Shown here in pieces: positions 10,326 through 21,800 of a stretch of DNA of 64,000 nt. Source of the DNA: Nephrocerus scutellatus. Taxonomy: Eukaryota > Arthropoda > Insecta > Diptera > Pipunculidae. The stretch covers positions 56,590,432 through 56,654,431 of the forward strand of contig OX352761.1 in NCBI GenBank assembly GCA_947095585.1. The letters run 5' to 3'. The notes under the pieces are model-generated. The model was not told where the DNA came from. It ran no database searches and saw only the letters and a list, made by a program, of their open reading frames with translations. The position numbers were made by a program, and so were the translations under genes. Each line of letters starts with the position of its first letter. The stretch's first letter is position 1.

Positions 10326-10959
10326 ATGTCTGAACTTAGATGCAGGGCACTCAACATAACATATTATAGGAGTGATGTTGCAAACTTCAACTGTCTAGAG
10401 ACGACTATTATTTCGCTGAAACTTCGGAATAATAGTTGTCTTCATATAATAAATGCATATGCGCCGCCAGCAGATAATCAGTTTAACGTCGAGCATGAGA
10501 AATTATTCGAGACCTAGGATTAGATAATTTACTGGACTACCTGGAAATCTAAACGTGAAACATCAGGCTTGGTTGGACTCAACAGCGAATGGAAGAGGCA
10601 GCTTTCTTAAGCACTTTGTTGAAGACAACCAGGTCAGATATAAATTGAAATTATACAGCCCGGTTACACCAAGTTACCCTTCCGGAAACTCATATTTAGA
10701 TTTGTGTATTGCAGATGCGCGAGTGCAAATACAAACGGTCCACGATAATAAAATCCCGCTATTGCCGTATGAAAGCGATCACAACGCGATATTAATAGTA
10801 GCTTCGTTTGCTGACGATTCCATATTCGCCATCGCAACCCAACCAGAAATTCCTAAATTAAATTTTAGGAAAACCAACTGGAAAGATTTGAAAAACGTGC
10901 CACAAGAGACTGCAGAAATTGCATTTCCTTGTCTGAAGTTCCTAATAATAGTAATCTGA
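10326..10959 (+). pseudogene. LINE endonuclease (APE-type), broken
   Basis: Frame 10326-10517 gives LRNNSCLHIINAYAPPADNQ, a central endonuclease strand. A stop and frameshift follow. Frame 10555-10959 gives KHQAWLDSTANGRGSFLKHF, YPSGNSYLDLCIADA and the catalytic SDHNAI box. The G-D-x-N motif just before KHQAW is damaged. This domain would nick target DNA for reverse transcription. Confidence 0.82.
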
Positions 10960-11264
10960 TGAACGAGGAGTGTGATCTCTGCATTGAAAGACTGAATTCG
11001 GTGATTCTGTCAAGTATTAATTCGACAGTCCCAAAAATTTAATGCAAAAATTCTACGGAGTGTTATCTGAACCGCGAAATTCGTACGTGCAACAGATCAA
11101 CAGAATGCGACGGCAGCTCCCTGGTATAGTGGGCAACAGTGATCTAATGAGACTCAAATCTCTCTTGAGAAATGTGAAAACCCTACTGGAATAACAATTT
11201 CGGAAGTGTTAAAAATTATTGGAAGCACCGAGCAGAAAATATTAAAAAGGCTGACTAAAGGAAC

Positions 11265-12044
11265 ATGTATCCGAAAATAAATCGACTTTATAAGCCCCGT
11301 AATTTTATTACTGTACCGGAATTGAAGATACCAATTTCTTCAGGACATTTAATTTCTCGAGCAGGAATTGATAGCAGAACGATACCAATCATCAACAACT
11401 TCTTCATTGTTGACGAGGGTGTCGAGAAGCTTAATCTTATTGGATCGCATTTTGAAACGGAGAACCAAATAGGAGACCTTCCAAGTAGTTCTGCAGATAT
11501 GGTGAACGAGGAATTTCACGGATTTCATAATCTTCACAATTACTCGGAAGCTATAGTGTGTTTTACAGATGACATGAAAGCGGACCAAACAAACAACTAC
11601 TTCTCGACTATGACTGAACTCACTGACATTTTCAGGAAGCTGAACAACAAGCCCTCGACTGGCTTAGATAAAATTCCCAATATCGTGTTAAAACACCTTC
11701 CGGTCGATATCATACGGAAAAACTGCGTTATTTTTAATAACTTGCTGAATAATCACTACTTCCCGAGTTGTTGGAAAACATCGAAGGTTTTTCCAATAAT
11801 AAAAAAAAGGAAAGATCCTTCTGATCCTACAAACTATAGGTCAATCAATATCTTGCCTAATATCGGGAAAGTTTTAGAAGTGGTTATTAGCAAGTCAATT
11901 TTGAACTTGTGCGACGAAAAAGAGATCATACCGCGGAACCAATTTGGGTTCAAACACCACTCGACAGTACACGCTTTGACAAAATTGATTTCAGATGTCA
12001 ACTGGCATCTCCATCTCATTCAAGGTCATTTATATAAGAACTAA
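11265..12044 (+). pseudogene. LINE reverse transcriptase, N-terminal part only
   Basis: A 259-residue frame reads NNKPSTGLDKIPNIVLKHLP, WKTSKVFPIIKKRKDPSDPT, NYRSINILPNIGKVLEVVIS and RNQFGFKHHSTVHALTKLIS, the fingers of a Jockey-type RT. It stops at YKN before the first catalytic Asp motif. The sequence then passes straight into an A-rich 3' tail, so the palm and everything after it are deleted. Not functional. Confidence 0.88.
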
Positions 12045-12158
12045 TATTGATTGTAAGTGTCTTTATTTATTACTAACCCTCAATATGATATACTTAAATT
12101 GAATAAAAATGAAATGAAAAAATGAATAAAAAATAAAATAAAAATTATAGAGGAGTCT

Positions 12159-13486
12159 ATTCTCCTGGTTCTAGCTTGTGTTTGAATTACTTCGAAGTTA
12201 GTGTTGTCGAAAGCGCCTTGGATGTCGATGAAGGCGCAAAGTAACATCTTTTTGCTTCGGAGTGTGTCTTCGATTTCAGTTGTCAGCTCATGAAGTGCTG
12301 TTTCTGTTGATTTTCCAGTCTGATGTGCGTGTAGGCTGGGGTTAAGTGAATTTGATTGGAGTATTTAAGATCTTATGTAGTGACCTAAAATGGCTTTAAG
12401 AATAAATGATATAAGGCTAATAGGCCTGCAAGATCTTGTATTCTCGGGGATTTCTTCCCTGCCTTTGGTAAGAAAATCACTCCTGCATCTACCCAACACC
12501 TTGGTATATATTTTAGGCTATAGCTGGCTTTTTAGAGTCTTACGAGAAGAGATTCTATTAGGTACAAGCCACGTTATAGGAGTATCGGGTATATTCGTCT
12601 CCTCCTGGGGATTTGTATGGGCCGAAGGAATTTACTGTTCATCGAATTCCTTTCGCTTCCGCGGGAATAAGGTTTGTGGTCCTCGTTTTCTTCTTGGTTT
12701 GGCCTAGTATTAAGTAGTTGGGGAAATGAATTTTCATTAAACAGTGAAGAGTTTCTAGTCTGTTGGATGTCAATTCGCGTTTGGTTTTTTGACTGATCCG
12801 AGTGGGTTTTTATGGTGGAAGGAGAAAGCCTTGTGTAGTCGAAACGCTGTTTGTAGTTTGTCAATACTTTCACAAAATTCTTTCCAACTGTTCCTTTTGC
12901 TGTTTCGCTTAGTACAGCGTTATATCTGGTAAGAGAAGTTCGATAGGCCGTCCAGTTGTTTGTCCATTTGGCCTTGTCAAAAAGTTTTCTAACCTCTCTT
13001 CTTTTGGCCTCGAGATCATGGTTCCACCATGGAACATCTCTCGTGCCTCTGACGCGGACTGCGGGCCAGCTTGTTTGGTAGGTGTTCATGATTGCCTCGG
13101 TAAGGTCGTTTTCAGTGCTGTCTAATTCTACAATCGATCTAATAGTGGTACTGATACCTGTTAGGTTAACTTGGAGTGTGTCTAGGAAGACTTGCCAGTT
13201 AATATGTTTAGGGGTTCTTATTTGAGATTGAACCCTTTGGGGGGTTTCAATGTTGAAATTGATGTACATGTGATCGGAGAATGATGCCTCCCTCATTACA
13301 TGCCAGTTCTGGATCGCACTGGCCGTTCCTGCGTCTAATGGCGCTTATGAAGGTTGCATCGCTCCCCACAATATTTATAATAATATTTTTGGATAAGCAG
13401 TAATTTAAAAGTTTCTCACCTCTTGTGTTTGTCTCGGTGCTTCCCCAGACTGTGTGGTGAGAATTTGCATCGCATCCGATCACGAA
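12159..13486 (-). pseudogene. RNase H-bearing LINE (family A), 5' half
   Basis: Minus strand from 13483: endonuclease MIGCDANSHHTVWGSTETNT, a frameshift, then ASFSDHMYINFNI (catalytic SDH box), a basic linker (VPWWNHDLEAKRREVRKLFD) and, in other frames to about 12160, RT fingers (CRPISL), GKSTETALHELTTEIEDTL and the first catalytic motif FIDIQGAFDNTNF. It continues at 6273 beyond the inserted LINE. At least three frame changes and stops make it inactive. Confidence 0.86.
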
Positions 13487-13893
13487 ACTTTAGCTATATT
13501 GCTTTGGTTAAGCTAAGAGGGTTTTACTTTAATATCTCAAAGCAACAACACCGCCTTACGGTGAGCACCAGAACTATAAATAGTTTTAGTTTTCTTAAAC
13601 CTGAAAATTTTTTGGTTTTACATTAAAGAAACTTCGGCTTTATACTTATGCGATTGTTGTTGTAAGCCAAGCTGGTTTTGCCAAAGCAACACAGCATTTG
13701 TATATGAGCTATGCAGTATTTTATTAATGTATAAATTGTAGCACCACGTGGGTGACAGGAAATTAGGCCTCTGCGTGCTGTTGGCGTTAGCAGCAGACTC
13801 ACCCTAGATTTAGTAGAGAAGTAGAGTAGCACAGTGTAACACGATGGGGATTGGTACTCTCTCTCTCTTGTCGAGCCATCTTACTTCACTCAC
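13487..13893. other. Unassigned stretch
   Basis: No coding or RNA gene was recognised. It has a short inverted repeat TTGCTTTGG (13499-13507) with its complement at 13679-13687, and a short CT-rich run near 13857-13870. Confidence 0.3.
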
Positions 13894-14106
13894 TCACAGT
13901 ATGCCCAAATTATATCGCAGAAACTCAAGTTCCAGTTGAAGAAATTTGGCATTTTGAGATCCTTCACTCACTGAGTCAAGGAGCGTCCTCACATTCCAGA
14001 AACCAATCTTAGTCCGGGTACAATAGCTAAAAGTCGTCATTATTCGATCATAACTTATCCGAGGCGTTGTGTCGGTTACAGTAGCGGTCATTATTCGGTA
14101 CCGCAT
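13894..14106 (-). pseudogene. RTE-like LINE endonuclease N-terminus
   Basis: The minus-strand frame contains RTKIGFWNVRTLLDSVSEGS followed by LQLELEFLRYNLGIL. This is the first strand of an RTE-type endonuclease (usually WNVRTL ... YxxDILGLSE). It ends at a stop after ILGIL. Only this terminal piece is present. Confidence 0.72.
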
Positions 14107-14229
14107 GGTGCTAACCCACGTTACCTAGACTAGAAACGCTAGACCGTTCGAACTTGCAATTTTAGCCTACATATATAAGGATTTATACACATAGTTGCCC
14201 GGGGACCACCACTAGAAGGTAAAGAAAGC

Positions 14230-14593
14230 ACATCATGAACTTGATTGTTGCGCTACTAGCTCAATCAAGTTTTGAGCAGTCAGTAGTTTCCCGATCAATC
14301 GCAATGCAGATCAATTGTAAATAATTAATCAACTGTTTTCTGTAACTTTGTCTTCCGTTTTATTTCTCTTTATTGTTTCTCTTTTTTTAATTGTATATCT
14401 CTTTATTTTTAATTTTATTTTTATTGTTATTTTATGTTTACTTTTACTCTTTCATTTTTTTTTTTAATTTTGATTTTTTTTAACTGATTCAAGTTGCTTT
14501 CTCATTTGTCAATACTTAGACTTGTCACTAATTTTTAAGATTTTGTTATCTTAATGTGAATAAGGAATGTGTAATAAATAATAATAATAATAA
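14230..14593 (+). mobile_element. Probable LINE 3' UTR with (TAA)n tail
   Basis: A T-rich non-coding stretch ends in ATAATAATAATAATAA at about 14577-14593. A terminal TAA repeat is how I-type LINEs end, so I infer a 5'-truncated LINE. No coding part remains. Confidence 0.45.
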
Positions 14594-14722
14594 CCAGTCT
14601 CCGAAATACCACCAAATCGTTTAGAATGCTCTACAAATACAAGCATACGCGATTTAATTTGTAGTACATTTTAATATCATTCAAAAAAATTCAATTTATT
14701 TATTTAACAAAAACTTAAATAT
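14594..14722. other. A+T-rich spacer
   Basis: Nothing was recognised between the (TAA)n tail and the stop codon of the two-exon remnant. Confidence 0.3.
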
Positions 14723-15142
14723 TTAATTATTTTGTGCCACGATCGCTTGTATTGAACGCGTATTTGGCGTTTCGGATACTGTTGGTAAGCACGGTGGCGC
14801 TTGCTGTTCAGTTATAACTTGATCAATACGACTGGCTTTACTGTCCAGATATTCGTGTTCGTACGGATCCTCTTCATCTTTTCGATAATTTTGACTATTT
14901 TGCTCCTACAAATATAAAATAATAATTATCAAACGATTAAGTACAGAATTACGGTATTAAGTACGGAATTTTTAATTACCTCTTCATTCCTACATGCTGC
15001 GTTATTATCATAACAGTTTACTTCAAGGCTAATCGTTGGCTGAATTACATCTCTGTCGCTCAATCGCCGCGGTGCACGGACGTGCTGCATTTCAGCACGC
15101 GCGTTGTTGCTAATACAAATCGAAGCAACATCAATTTAGTGT
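14723..15142 (-). pseudogene. Two-exon gene remnant, unknown function
   Basis: On the minus strand an open exon (15142-14980) reads CISNNARAEMQHVRAPRRLS and ends VNCYDNNAACRNEE. A 74-bp intron (14979-14906) with GTAATT donor and TTTGTAG acceptor follows in phase 0. The second exon (14905-14723) starts EQNSQNYRKDEEDPYEHEYL and stops at TAA, ending AIVAQNN. The frame passes cleanly across the junction. I do not recognise a domain. The polar, acidic C-terminus and nearby Myb/SANT-like pieces suggest the tail of such a protein, but that is inference. Upstream it meets a TAA, so a further intron or decay is likely. Confidence 0.5.
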
Positions 15143-15298
15143 TCTGTTGTTGTTACATATAACGGCTCGCGCGGTCAACAAGTGCAAGGTAAAGTGTGTA
15201 TGTCCATGTATCACATCCCAAACAGCGCAGCTAAAGAACTTGTTGAAATCTAACTGTCGCATTTTTGGAATGCGGCAGTTTGTTGATGATCTAACTCG

Positions 15299-15412
15299 TT
15301 AGCTATTAGAATAACGGATTGTGAGTGTTTGTTTCTTATGGTGATTTAACTCATTTTGTCGTGAAGGCATAACACTGGCGACAATTTGTGTTAATAATCC
15401 ATCTTGAGACAT
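15299..15412 (-). other. Small ORF of 37 residues upstream of the gene remnant
   Basis: It starts MSQDGLLTQIVASVMPSRQN and ends RYSNS before TAA. It lies 160 bp upstream (minus sense) of the two-exon remnant and could be its first exon, but I see no clear donor site joining them. No homology was recognised. Confidence 0.25.
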
Positions 15413-15481
15413 ACTCTCCTCAATTCGGTTAAAAAAAGTTGTGTTTTGTGTGTGTTTTTGTTTTTGTTGTTATGTGTGATT

Positions 15482-17700
15482 TCAGAGTCGATCTCAGCTG
15501 AGAACGAATTCTTTCTCTGTGTTTAACCATGTACATGTACACAGGCCAGCAATTCTGGCACTGAGTGAAACTCAGGTGTTTGAGAATTCTGATGTATCGG
15601 AATTTAATCTGCCTGGGTATAGCTTGGTGCCATTATTTTTCCCTCGACGCGGACTTGCAATCTATGTCCGAAGTGTTGTTGCGTTTCAGCTTTTGCCTCA
15701 ATTTAGCCAAAATTCCAAACCGGAATTCAATTTCATTTGGCTCAAAGTTAAGGTACAAGAGCGCAACATCTACTACTGCTTACAGAAGCCGCCACTTAGA
15801 CAGTGTTTCAACCCAGAGTGAGTTTGATGCACTGTCTGATTCAATCTTAAGAATTGATACAAAACATGAAATCGTTATTGCGTTATTCAATGTGCACAAT
15901 TCTGGATGGCTTCGCCATTCTGGCCAGACAACAACCGAAGGAAGGTTGTTGAGTTATTCGCTGAGTTTAATCACATTACTCAGCTTGTAAATGAGCCTAC
16001 CCGAATACCTGACATTGCATATCATTCCGCAAACACCCTTGACTTGTTCCTTACCTCTCGTCATTATAAATACTCCGTCAATGTATTATCGCCTCTAGGC
16101 TCGTCAGAACATTGTGTAGTATCAGCCAATTTCTCGTCAATAAACCACGTAGTAAGAGAAAAAATTCCCAAAAAATAGTATGGCAATACGAGAAAGCGAA
16201 TTGGGACGGCCTTAACAACTTCTTTCGGAGAATTAACTGGTCGCTCCTTTTTCACGATAGCAACGTGGATGCCGCCGCTGATGCAATCACAAACATTATT
16301 CTTATTGGTATGAGAAAGTTTATCCCTTTCAGGAGTAATTCTATCAAATCAAAGGAAGGTGAATGGTATGCCTTGAGCTGTAAAGAGGCTTCTAGGATTA
16401 GAGAGGTTTAATTTCGGTTTTACAAAGCAAACTCTACCGAGGAAAACCGAAAAAAAGTTTAAACGAGCAAGAAATGATTGCAATGCCAGTCTTCGGCGAG
16501 TCAAATTCGCCTACGACCAAAAATTAAGGCAAAAAATACTACAATGTCCCAAAGGTAGTAAAAAAAAGCTGGCATTACCATTGCGTAAGCTTCTCCATCT
16601 ATCCTATCCTTCTGGAGTCTTCCCGAGAAGTTTGAAAACAGCATTTGTCCAGCCCATACCCAAGGCGAGCCGTCGTATCCTTCTTCGTACCGACCCATAG
16701 CACTTACATCCATTCTTTCCAAGGTCATGAAAACGCTGATCAATTATCAGCTTAAGAAATATCTTGAAACCAACGAAATCCTTAGTGACCGGCAGTATGG
16801 ATTTCGTGGGCAACATTCTACAGGTGATTTGATGGTATATCTTACCGAACAGTGGAACCGGTCTTTGCATCATTTTGGAGAAAGCAAAGCTGTTGCAATC
16901 GATATTTCTAAGGCATTTGACAGAGTTTGGTATCAAGCTCTTTTGTCTAAAATGTGTGGTTATGGAGTCGATGAAAAACTACCTCATTGGATTAGAAGCT
17001 ATCTTTTGGACCGCTCAATTCAAGTTGATTTGGTCGGTTTCAAGTCTAAAGTTCATTACTTAAATGCTGGCGTTCCCCAGTGCTCTGTTTAATCCCTGAC
17101 TCTCTTCCTCATTTTTATTAATGATCTCTTATCTGTGACTTCTAATCCAATCCACTCTTTCGCCGACGACAGCACTCTCAGCTTCACATTTAAGTTTGAG
17201 GAACGTCCCTCCACTTCTCATGTGGAACTCAAACAACTATGCATGTTAAGCATGTTAATATCTGACCTTGACAGCATAATACAATGGGAAGAAATCAATC
17301 GAGTAGAACTTAACGCTTTCGAAATCCAATGCTGTCTCCCGTCGTCCAAGCGAATCCTAAATCCCATGCCATTATCCATGAATGGCACTTGTATCGAGGA
17401 AACTGAAAATCTCACAATTCTCAGTATGTGCGTTAATGACAAGCTTCGTTGGAATGACCACATATTTACCGTCGCTAAAAATGCTACAAAATGTTTAGGT
17501 TTTCTAGCCCGGTGCAAGAAATATTTCACTCCCTCTGATCTGGCTACCATATACAAGGCTTTTATTCGCCCTAAACTTGAGTACAATTGCTATATCTGGT
17601 CTGGTGCGCCTAAGACTACTTTGCATCAGCTAGATGGAATACAAAACAGCGCGATAGAACTTATCAGTGACGAAAACAATTGAAGCGTGCGCGAATTATA
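15482..17700 (+). pseudogene. LINE (family B, copy 2): endonuclease and reverse transcriptase
   Basis: The endonuclease begins AILALSETQVFENSDVSEFN (from 15547) and includes a decayed G-D-F-N box reading ALFNVHNSGW, then NTLDLFLTS and SEHCVVSANF (normally SDH). The RT has DRQYGFRGQHSTGDL, AIDISKAFDRVW (first catalytic motif), the GVPQGS box mutated to GVPQCSV followed by a TAA at 17091, FADDSTL (catalytic, intact) and the thumb CLGFLARCKKYFTPSDL. Frameshifts occur near 15790, 15960, 16160 and 16420. The same family occurs at 4085-4740. Confidence 0.88.
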
Positions 17701-17970
17701 AAAAATAAAATAAAATATATCTCGCTTGCGAGTTTTACTGTAAAGGGACCACCACTAGATCCCAGAACTTCGTTTTTTTTTGTTAGCCAACTCTTTTCGC
17801 AATTTACATTTCCAGTTCGTGTAAACTGTCTTGAACTGTTTGGTAGTTTTACGCGGACCGATTATTTGGCTATTATATTCTAAGGCGACACATTCCCAGC
17901 ATTTTTCTATTTTTTTCTATATTGTTATTTTCTAAAATAGTAAAATAAATGAGTGCTATCCTTGGGATAA
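17700..17970 (-). pseudogene. Myb/SANT-like DNA-binding domain pseudogene, copy A
   Basis: The minus strand reads TILENNNIEKN, a frame slip, then CWECVALEYNSQI and KTTKQFKTVYTNWKCKLRKE, then SSGGPF. This matches the layout of insect Myb/SANT-like regulatory domains (W..a..yN, T..Q.k..y.n.K). A near-identical copy is at 23861-23994. A stop lies within the downstream SGI-stop segment. Whether it is a host gene copy or a transposon protein is not decidable here. Confidence 0.55.
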
Positions 17971-18560
17971 AAACTGTTTAACACTATCTCTTTTCTATCA
18001 AGATATTCGCTTTAATTATATTGCCCAGCATCTTTTTTACGGGCAGTCTTGTGCCTTTTCAAGATTTTGGCGAATCGAGATTCCGTAGTAAAATAATTGG
18101 AGATCCCACTGTAAGTTAAAGACGATGTGTTGACAATCCAGACTAATATCGGTCAATACCCCCCAGGTATCGACCCTATCCCCCTAGAGATGTATTACCA
18201 CCACAATTCACCTCAGCGATACCGAAAACTACAGAATCGACACTAATATCGGTCACCCTCCCCTCAGTTATTGACCTCATCCCCCTAGAGCTATCTTACC
18301 ATCACCATTAACTTCAGTGATCCCGAAAACTATAGAATCGACACTAATGTTGGTCATCAGTTATTGACCCCATATCCCTAGAGCTGTCTTACCATCACCA
18401 TTCAACTCAGCGACCCCGAAATACAGAACTTTTTCTTCAGAAATATTTAACTCTGGATTTATCGTGTACAGAAAGGACCGAAACGCTGATCTCTCTGGAC
18501 AATCAAGAGGTGGTGGAGTATTGCCTTTCAGTCTATAGATAATATTAAAAAAAAATTTTA
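17920..18560. repeat. Dispersed duplicate, copy A (partner of 28500-29090)
   Basis: From TGTTATTTTCTAAAATAGTA at 17925 the sequence matches 28517 onward with only scattered differences, through GGAGATCCCACTGTAAGTTA and into the ~100-bp repeats. A block (GTGATC... to TATAGAAT) is deleted in the second copy near 28930. The minus-strand frame at 18361-18624 is made mostly of this repeat. Confidence 0.85.
18137..18420. repeat. Degenerate ~100-bp tandem repeats, cluster 1
   Basis: At least three units sharing ACACTAATATCGGTCA, CAGTTATTGACC, CCCCTAGAGCT and CTTACCATCACCATT start near 18142, 18242 and 18343. The same unit recurs at 21335-21800 and 28735-28970. Confidence 0.85.
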
Positions 18561-18639
18561 CCTGATCACATAGGTTTAGAAATCGAACAATTTTGCGTTC
18601 AATTATGTGTTCTTTTTGGATCAAAAATTCGCATTAAAT

Positions 18640-21333
18640 AAAATTATATTATTTTTTATATACCACCCGGCAGTAAAATTGAAATTTATAATGCTATATA
18701 AATAACATTAGATATGTAAAAGAATCGTTTGATGAAAATTCATTAGCAGTAGTAATAGGTGATTTTAATCTAGGTAACATTGAATGGTCAATGAAGAGAA
18801 ATGCCTTTTGCCATATAACTTATCCAAAACAATTGAAATTGAAACCATTGATAAAATGTTTGCTATGAATTTTATACAAATTAATAATATTAAAAATAGC
18901 TTAAACCGAATTTTAGACTTAATTTTCGTTCATAAGGAATTGGAAGCAACACTTTGTGTAGCTGACTTTTTATAAATTGATAGAATACATAATAAGTCTA
19001 TTCTTATAAACTTTAATATAAGTATATTTTCGTATGTTGATACAACTCATAATAGCGGCATTAAGTACGACTACAACTTCGTAAAAGCAGATTATAATAC
19101 AATAAATATTTATCTAGCTACCATAAAGTGGGATGATATTTTGCGGATTTAGACTTAATATCTTGTAATGAAGTTTTCATAAACACCATCTTTCGTACAT
19201 TTCGTTTATTTAGTCCTAAAAAGAAATGTTCGTACGGAAATAGGCCAATTTGGTTCAATAAGGGTTTATAAAGGTTAATAAATATTTTAAATAAAAAGCA
19301 AAAAAATAATCATTTCCACAGTTCTTTGCGTTTGAATTTTCTGCGACGACGTAAGGAATTCTTGAAAGATTTTACTCCTAAACAATAGCTTCTTGCTATT
19401 GAAAATAATATAAGGCTTAATCCAAAAACATTTTGGTCTTTTTAGCAAAAAAAAATACTTTGGCTTGCTATCTAATATGTCTTACAAAAATAATGTATCC
19501 AGCTATTTAAGTGTGTAATATGTTCGCATCTTATTTCCCTCCCGGCCAGCCGCATCATAAACGTAACGTTTACGACAGTTTTGTTACACTAAAAATGTCG
19601 TAAACGGTACGTTTTGACACAAGGAATACGGTACGTATACCCCACTTTTGTCACAAGAGAAGTGAAACAAATTTACACAGTGTTTCGTATTTTTTAGTGT
19701 GTATAAAGTTGGTCGTATTTGATTTCACGAAAACGTAAGGTTTACGGCTCCGTTTTATGGTAATTTAAGCGCTACGTTTACGTAAAAATTTTAAGTGCTG
19801 TTCCTTTTAGAATTTAGCGTAAATAAATATTCATATATATTATTAAATAAATAAAACTGGGCGATCAATATTAACAGATGAACTCTAATAGTTGTTTGTC
19901 GAACCATTTCCTTAAACCACTCTAGAGCACTCCTACAAATATTAACTAAAATTGTTGACTGGTTAATAACTGTAAAAAGTTTAGAACTTATGTGAAAAGG
20001 AGAGAATGACATATGTTAGTGTCTTGTAAAAAAAACGTGCGTTTTGACGCATATCGTTTTTGTGCCGGGAGGGTTTCAGTCGAGTTATGCCAACCAATGT
20101 AACGATTCTGATAATGTCGAATATCTCGAGCACCAATTAACAAATATTGGTCAGCTTTTTCTTACTCAACTAATCTAGATAATAATAGTAACACAGGACC
20201 TGATTTAATTGCCCCCTTTATATTATAAGTTGTAAACTCAACGTGTGAAAGCCTAACGGTGAATTCTTAAAAGATTGGATTCGTTCATAACTCCAATCTA
20301 TAAAAATGGCCAACGCCAAAATATTGAGAATTATAGGACTATATCTAAACTACCCTTGCTTCCAAAAATCTTTGAAGCCATTGCAAAAAGAAAATTGCTT
20401 CCTTTCTTTCTAACAAGATATCGGAACTTCAACACGGCTTTGTAGGAGCCCGATCAACTGGATCTAATCTAGCCTTATTTTTCAATTACTGTTTATCAGA
20501 GCTTGAAAACAACCACCAGGTAGATGTTGTTTATACTGACTTTTCGAAAGCTTTTGATAGAGTCCAACATGTTAGTTTAAAAAATAAAATGAAGTTGATG
20601 GACTTTCATGGAAAATTTCTAAAATGGATATTTAACTACTTATCCGAAAGGAGGTAAGTAATTAAAATTGGCTCAGATTATTCTAAAATAATCTACTCGG
20701 TTTCTGGTGTCCCACAAGGAAGCCACCTAGGTCCCTTATTATTTTTCTATTATTTATAAATGACTTACCACTTTACATTCAACATGTGAAATGTTTGCTA
20801 TATGCTGATGATGTAAAGCTTTACTTTTCCATAGAGTCAAGGATAGATTGCTTTAAATTACAATTAGATATAAACAATGTTGTTAACTGGCGTAACAAAA
20901 ACGACTTACACTTTAATAAAAATAAATGTAGGGTCCTTACCTTGTCAAGAAAGACTCAACTCATAATAAATGATTACTTTATAAGTAATGTATCGCTCAC
21001 CAGAGTTTCCAGCTTTTGCGATTTAGACGTATACTTTAACTAGAACTTGAATTTTCATCAACACTATGAATAAATTATTGCAAAAGCGAACTATGGTAAG
21101 CATGAGCCAATAACAAATGCAGGTATATCATACAACAAATATTGCGTTGTTTTAGACATTGATGTTAATAGGGATTTATTTAAAAATAACTTGTTAAAAT
21201 TTTTAAAAATATCTAATTAGATTTAAATGTATAAATTATATTTATATATTTTTATATATTATAATCTAATTTTAATTTATTTTCCTTAATGTAATGTATT
21301 TTCTCGGAAGATATATATAAATAAATAAAAACA
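18640..21333 (+). pseudogene. LINE (family C), split by a TIR element
   Basis: The endonuclease piece reads VVIGDFNLGNIEW (about 18750) and RILDLIFVHKE (18907 on). After a disrupted interior (19000-19536 and an inserted element), the RT reads GARSTGSNLALFF, VVYTDFSKAFDRVQHVSLKN (catalytic Asp), SGVPQGSHLGPLLF, LLYADDVKLYF (catalytic) and NKNDLHFNKNKCRVL up to 21043. Stops and frameshifts occur at GVPQ, ERR and elsewhere. A short (AAAT)n tail ends it at about 21333. It sits between two clusters of the ~100-bp repeat, so it inserted into that repeat. Confidence 0.85.
19537..20073. mobile_element. TIR element, 537 bp, unclassified
   Basis: CCCTCCCGGC at 19537-19546 and its exact complement GCCGGGAGGG at 20064-20073 bound the element, with T-runs (ATTT and TTTC) on both flanks suggesting a 2-3 bp duplication. 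Subterminal CGTAAAC/GTTTACG and ACGT-rich motifs recur in both orientations (GTAACGTTTACGAC, CGTAAACGGTACGTTTTGAC, ACGTGCGTTTTGACGC). It carries no transposase. It interrupts LINE C between FASYF and SSYANQCN. Confidence 0.75.
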
Positions 21334-21334
21334 G

Positions 21335-21800
21335 AATTGACACTAATATCGGTCAGCCCCCCCCCCCCCATTTAGAACTGTCTTACCATCACCATTCAAC
21401 TCAGCGACTCCGAAAACTATAAAATCGACACTAATATCGGTCAACCCCTTCAGTTATTGACCCCATCCCCTGGAGCTGTCTTACTATCACCATTCAACTC
21501 AACGACTCCGAAAACTTCTAGAGCTGTCTCATTACTATTCAATTCAGCGACCCTGAAAACTATAGAATCAACACTAATATCGGTCACCCCCCTTAAGTTA
21601 TCGACCCCAACCCCCTAGAACTGTCTTTCCATCAACATTCAACACAGCGACCCGGAAACCGACCCCTGTAGAATGGACACTAATATCGGTCACCCTCCTT
21701 CCTGCGGCGAGAGATAACTCACCCATAGGAGTGTACTACCTACAATATTCATCACGGCGATGCCGTAAACTGTGGGTCCGACACTAATATCGGCTGCCGC
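21335..21800. repeat. Degenerate ~100-bp tandem repeats, cluster 2
   Basis: About five units start (ACTAAT anchor) near 21342, 21430, 21573, 21679 and 21783, spaced 88 to 143 bp. A run of 13 C lies at 21357-21369. This is the continuation of cluster 1 beyond the LINE C insertion. Confidence 0.85.

Larger units (their letters stand above)
6274..12146 (+). mobile_element. Jockey-like LINE insertion (with nested Copia)
   Basis: A plus-strand non-LTR retrotransposon flanked by a 12-bp target duplication and ending in an A-rich tail (about 12095-12146). Contents in order: A-rich 5' region, gag with zinc knuckles, apurinic-type endonuclease, and the N-terminal part of the reverse transcriptase. 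The RT stops at 12044 before the catalytic motifs and is followed directly by 3' sequence, so the palm, thumb and C-terminus are deleted. A Copia element lies inside at 6893-9412. Confidence 0.87.
6262..12158. repeat. 12-bp target-site duplication around inserted LINE
   Basis: ATAGAGGAGTCT occurs at 6262-6273 and 12147-12158. Removing 6274-12158 rejoins the family A LINE in frame on the minus strand (…RRIDSSII.WVMCML…). This proves a single insertion event by target-primed reverse transcription into an existing LINE. Confidence 0.92.

Noticed and set aside
18361..18624. Conserved 87-residue minus-strand frame shared with 28910-29194 as a real gene
   Set aside because: Its conserved part is largely a translation of the ~100-bp repeat, and the two copies diverge at both ends; the shared reading is explained by the segment duplication.
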